Of a stretch of 36,766 nt of DNA, positions 35,333 through 36,766 are shown piece by piece. Location: the NCBI GenBank assembly GCA_007135095.1, contig SLJO01000214.1:1-36766 (forward strand), given 5' to 3'. How positions within the stretch are numbered: position 1 is the first letter of the stretch; each line of letters starts with the position of its first letter. Made by a program: the position numbers and the translations under genes. Origin of the DNA: Bacteroidales bacterium. GTDB taxonomy: Bacteria > Bacteroidota > Bacteroidia > Bacteroidales > PUMT01. The notes below the pieces were generated by a model. The model did no database searches, was not told the origin of the DNA, and saw only the letters and a list, made by a program, of their open reading frames with translations.

Positions 35333-36766
35333 TTACAATTTTAACGGTAATGAAAATTTAAAGTTGCTCCCCTTGCCAGGTTCACTTTCCACCCAGATAG
35401 TTCCCCGGTGCTTTTCGACAAGTTCTTTGCAAATGATTAATCCAAGTCCTGTTCCCGGTTCATCTTCCGTACCCGGAGTTGTATATGGAGTGGCCAGATC
35501 CCACAATTTTAACTGGTTTTCCTTGCTTATTCCGACACCATTGTCTGAGATGGCAACTGTTAAGAAATCATCATTCCTTTCGGTGTAAATATTAATTGCA
35601 CCATCCGGGTTGGTGAATTTTATGGCATTGATTATCAGGTTGCGCAGGAGGGTTTTTATCATATTTATATCTGCCGTTATTATTGTTCTTTCTTTCTCAA
35701 TAAACCTTATGGATATCCTCTTGGAACTGATGTTTTCTTTAAGATCATCCACCAGCTCCCTGTATATCTCCTGAAGAACGATTTCCTGAGGGTCAAATTT
35801 CAACAAGCCCATTTGTGATTTTGACCATAAAAGCAGATCTTCCAGCAGGTTATAGGTTTTTTGGATAATTTTCTTTTGAATAGATATCTGATATTCAATA
35901 ACTTGCATATCAGATTTGTGCAAATTGGAAAGCAACAGGTTAGAAAATCCCAATAATGCGTTAAAGGGGCTCCTCAGGTCGTGTGCAAGTATTTGCATGA
36001 AGCGGTCTTTATCGGCACTGAGCTGCAGGATTTGCTTCTCATGATTTTTCTTTTCTGTAACATCACGAATAACAGCCCCAAATAAATGATAATCACATAA
36101 TTTAATCGGGAACAGTACTGTTTCAATAATTTTATGAAAATCCGGACCCACTACCTCCTCGTCCCTGAGTGTATAAAATATTTCCGGTGTTTCAAAACTG
36201 ATGATCCCACTAACCACCTTATCCAGCAGGTCCCTGTCTTTTAGCTTCGGTGGCACAAACCTGTACTGGTGGTCGACAATGCTTTTGTTTATGAGATCTT
36301 TTGCGGGTACGCCAAATATATTTTCAGCCCCTTTATTCCAGATAACAACTTTTTTCTGCTCGTTAAACACCACAATTCCATCATTGGTTTGCTGGATTAT
36401 TTCCCTGAGTTTAATTTCATTTTCTATTAATGCCTGTTCATCTTTAATTCGTTTTGTTATATCCCGGCAAATGCTCATTATAACTTGCTGACCAAACCAG
36501 TTCATTTCTTGAGCCTTGATATCTACATTAATTATTGAGCCGTTCTTAATTCTGTGACTGGTTTCAAAGCGTGTATTACCGTTTTTTATCAATTGAGTTA
36601 TTTTTTTCCTTATGTAACCGGCTTGTCCTGGCGTGCTTAATTCCAGAACCGTCATGTTAAGCAGTTCGCTCCGGGTGTATTGATAATTAAGGCATGCCGT
36701 TTCATTCACAAGCAGGATTTTTCCCTCAACGGTATGCACAAAAACACTGTCAGCTGCATTTTCAAA
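35333..36766 (-). CDS. PAS-domain sensor histidine kinase (N-terminus truncated by window edge)
   Basis: Listed start is a GTG; frame stays open to the edge (FENAADSVFVHTVEGKILLVNE..., a PAS start). Multiple PAS regions, H-box RFMQILAHDLRSPFNALLGFSNLL, N-box NLIINAIKF, G-boxes DNGVGISKEN and GTGLGLIICKELVEKH. Confidence 0.95.
   Translation of the reverse strand, partial: FENAADSVFVHTVEGKILLVNETACLNYQYTRSELLNMTVLELSTPGQAGYIRKKITQLIKNGNTRFETSHRIKNGSIINVDIKAQEMNWFGQQVIMSICRDITKRIKDEQALIENEIKLREIIQQTNDGIVVFNEQKKVVIWNKGAENIFGVPAKDLINKSIVDHQYRFVPPKLKDRDLLDKVVSGIISFETPEIFYTLRDEEVVGPDFHKIIETVLFPIKLCDYHLFGAVIRDVTEKKNHEKQILQLSADKDRFMQILAHDLRSPFNALLGFSNLLLSNLHKSDMQVIEYQISIQKKIIQKTYNLLEDLLLWSKSQMGLLKFDPQEIVLQEIYRELVDDLKENISSKRISIRFIEKERTIITADINMIKTLLRNLIINAIKFTNPDGAINIYTERNDDFLTVAISDNGVGISKENQLKLWDLATPYTTPGTEDEPGTGLGLIICKELVEKHRGTIWVESEPGKGSNFKFSLPLKL

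Noticed and set aside
1-36766. CRISPR array, prophage or transposon
   Set aside because: No regularly spaced repeats, transposase, integrase or phage structural motifs in the translations.

Overview
The window is a Bacteroidota-type carbohydrate-utilisation region on both strands. It has about 20 credible protein genes, one tRNA and no sign of phage, transposase or CRISPR. Left to right: a DoxX-DUF362 fusion; a secreted protein joining an FGE/SUMF1-like domain to a C-terminal domain resembling rhamnogalacturonan lyase (PL11-type beta-propeller); a BNR/sialidase-like lipoprotein (-); a transmembrane propeller/Y_Y_Y/LuxR-HTH regulator; and a beta-glucan (probably laminarin-type) PUL made of a PKD lipoprotein, GH16, SusC, SusD, a sugar-porter MFS and a clan GH-A hydrolase. 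Next comes a minus-strand pair, GH9 and an exported sugar-isomerase-fold protein, then tRNA-Gln(CTG) and a PfkB/KDG-kinase-like gene. After these are a stand-alone secreted propeller, two Tat-signal aldo/keto reductases, a Tat-signal SelA-like PLP enzyme, a Tat-signal Gfo/Idh/MocA oxidoreductase with a small membrane protein, a ThuA-like lipoprotein, and a PAS histidine kinase truncated by the right edge. The best candidate for something undescribed is the roughly 20748-35165 group. Five enzymes from normally cytoplasmic, cofactor-dependent families (isomerase, two AKRs, SelA-like, Gfo/Idh/MocA) each carry a twin-arginine leader. They sit with a secreted ThuA-like protein and a cytoplasmic KDG-kinase-like protein, suggesting an extracytoplasmic sugar oxidation/isomerisation/elimination pathway. 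All family calls are from reading motifs in the translations; no database search was run.
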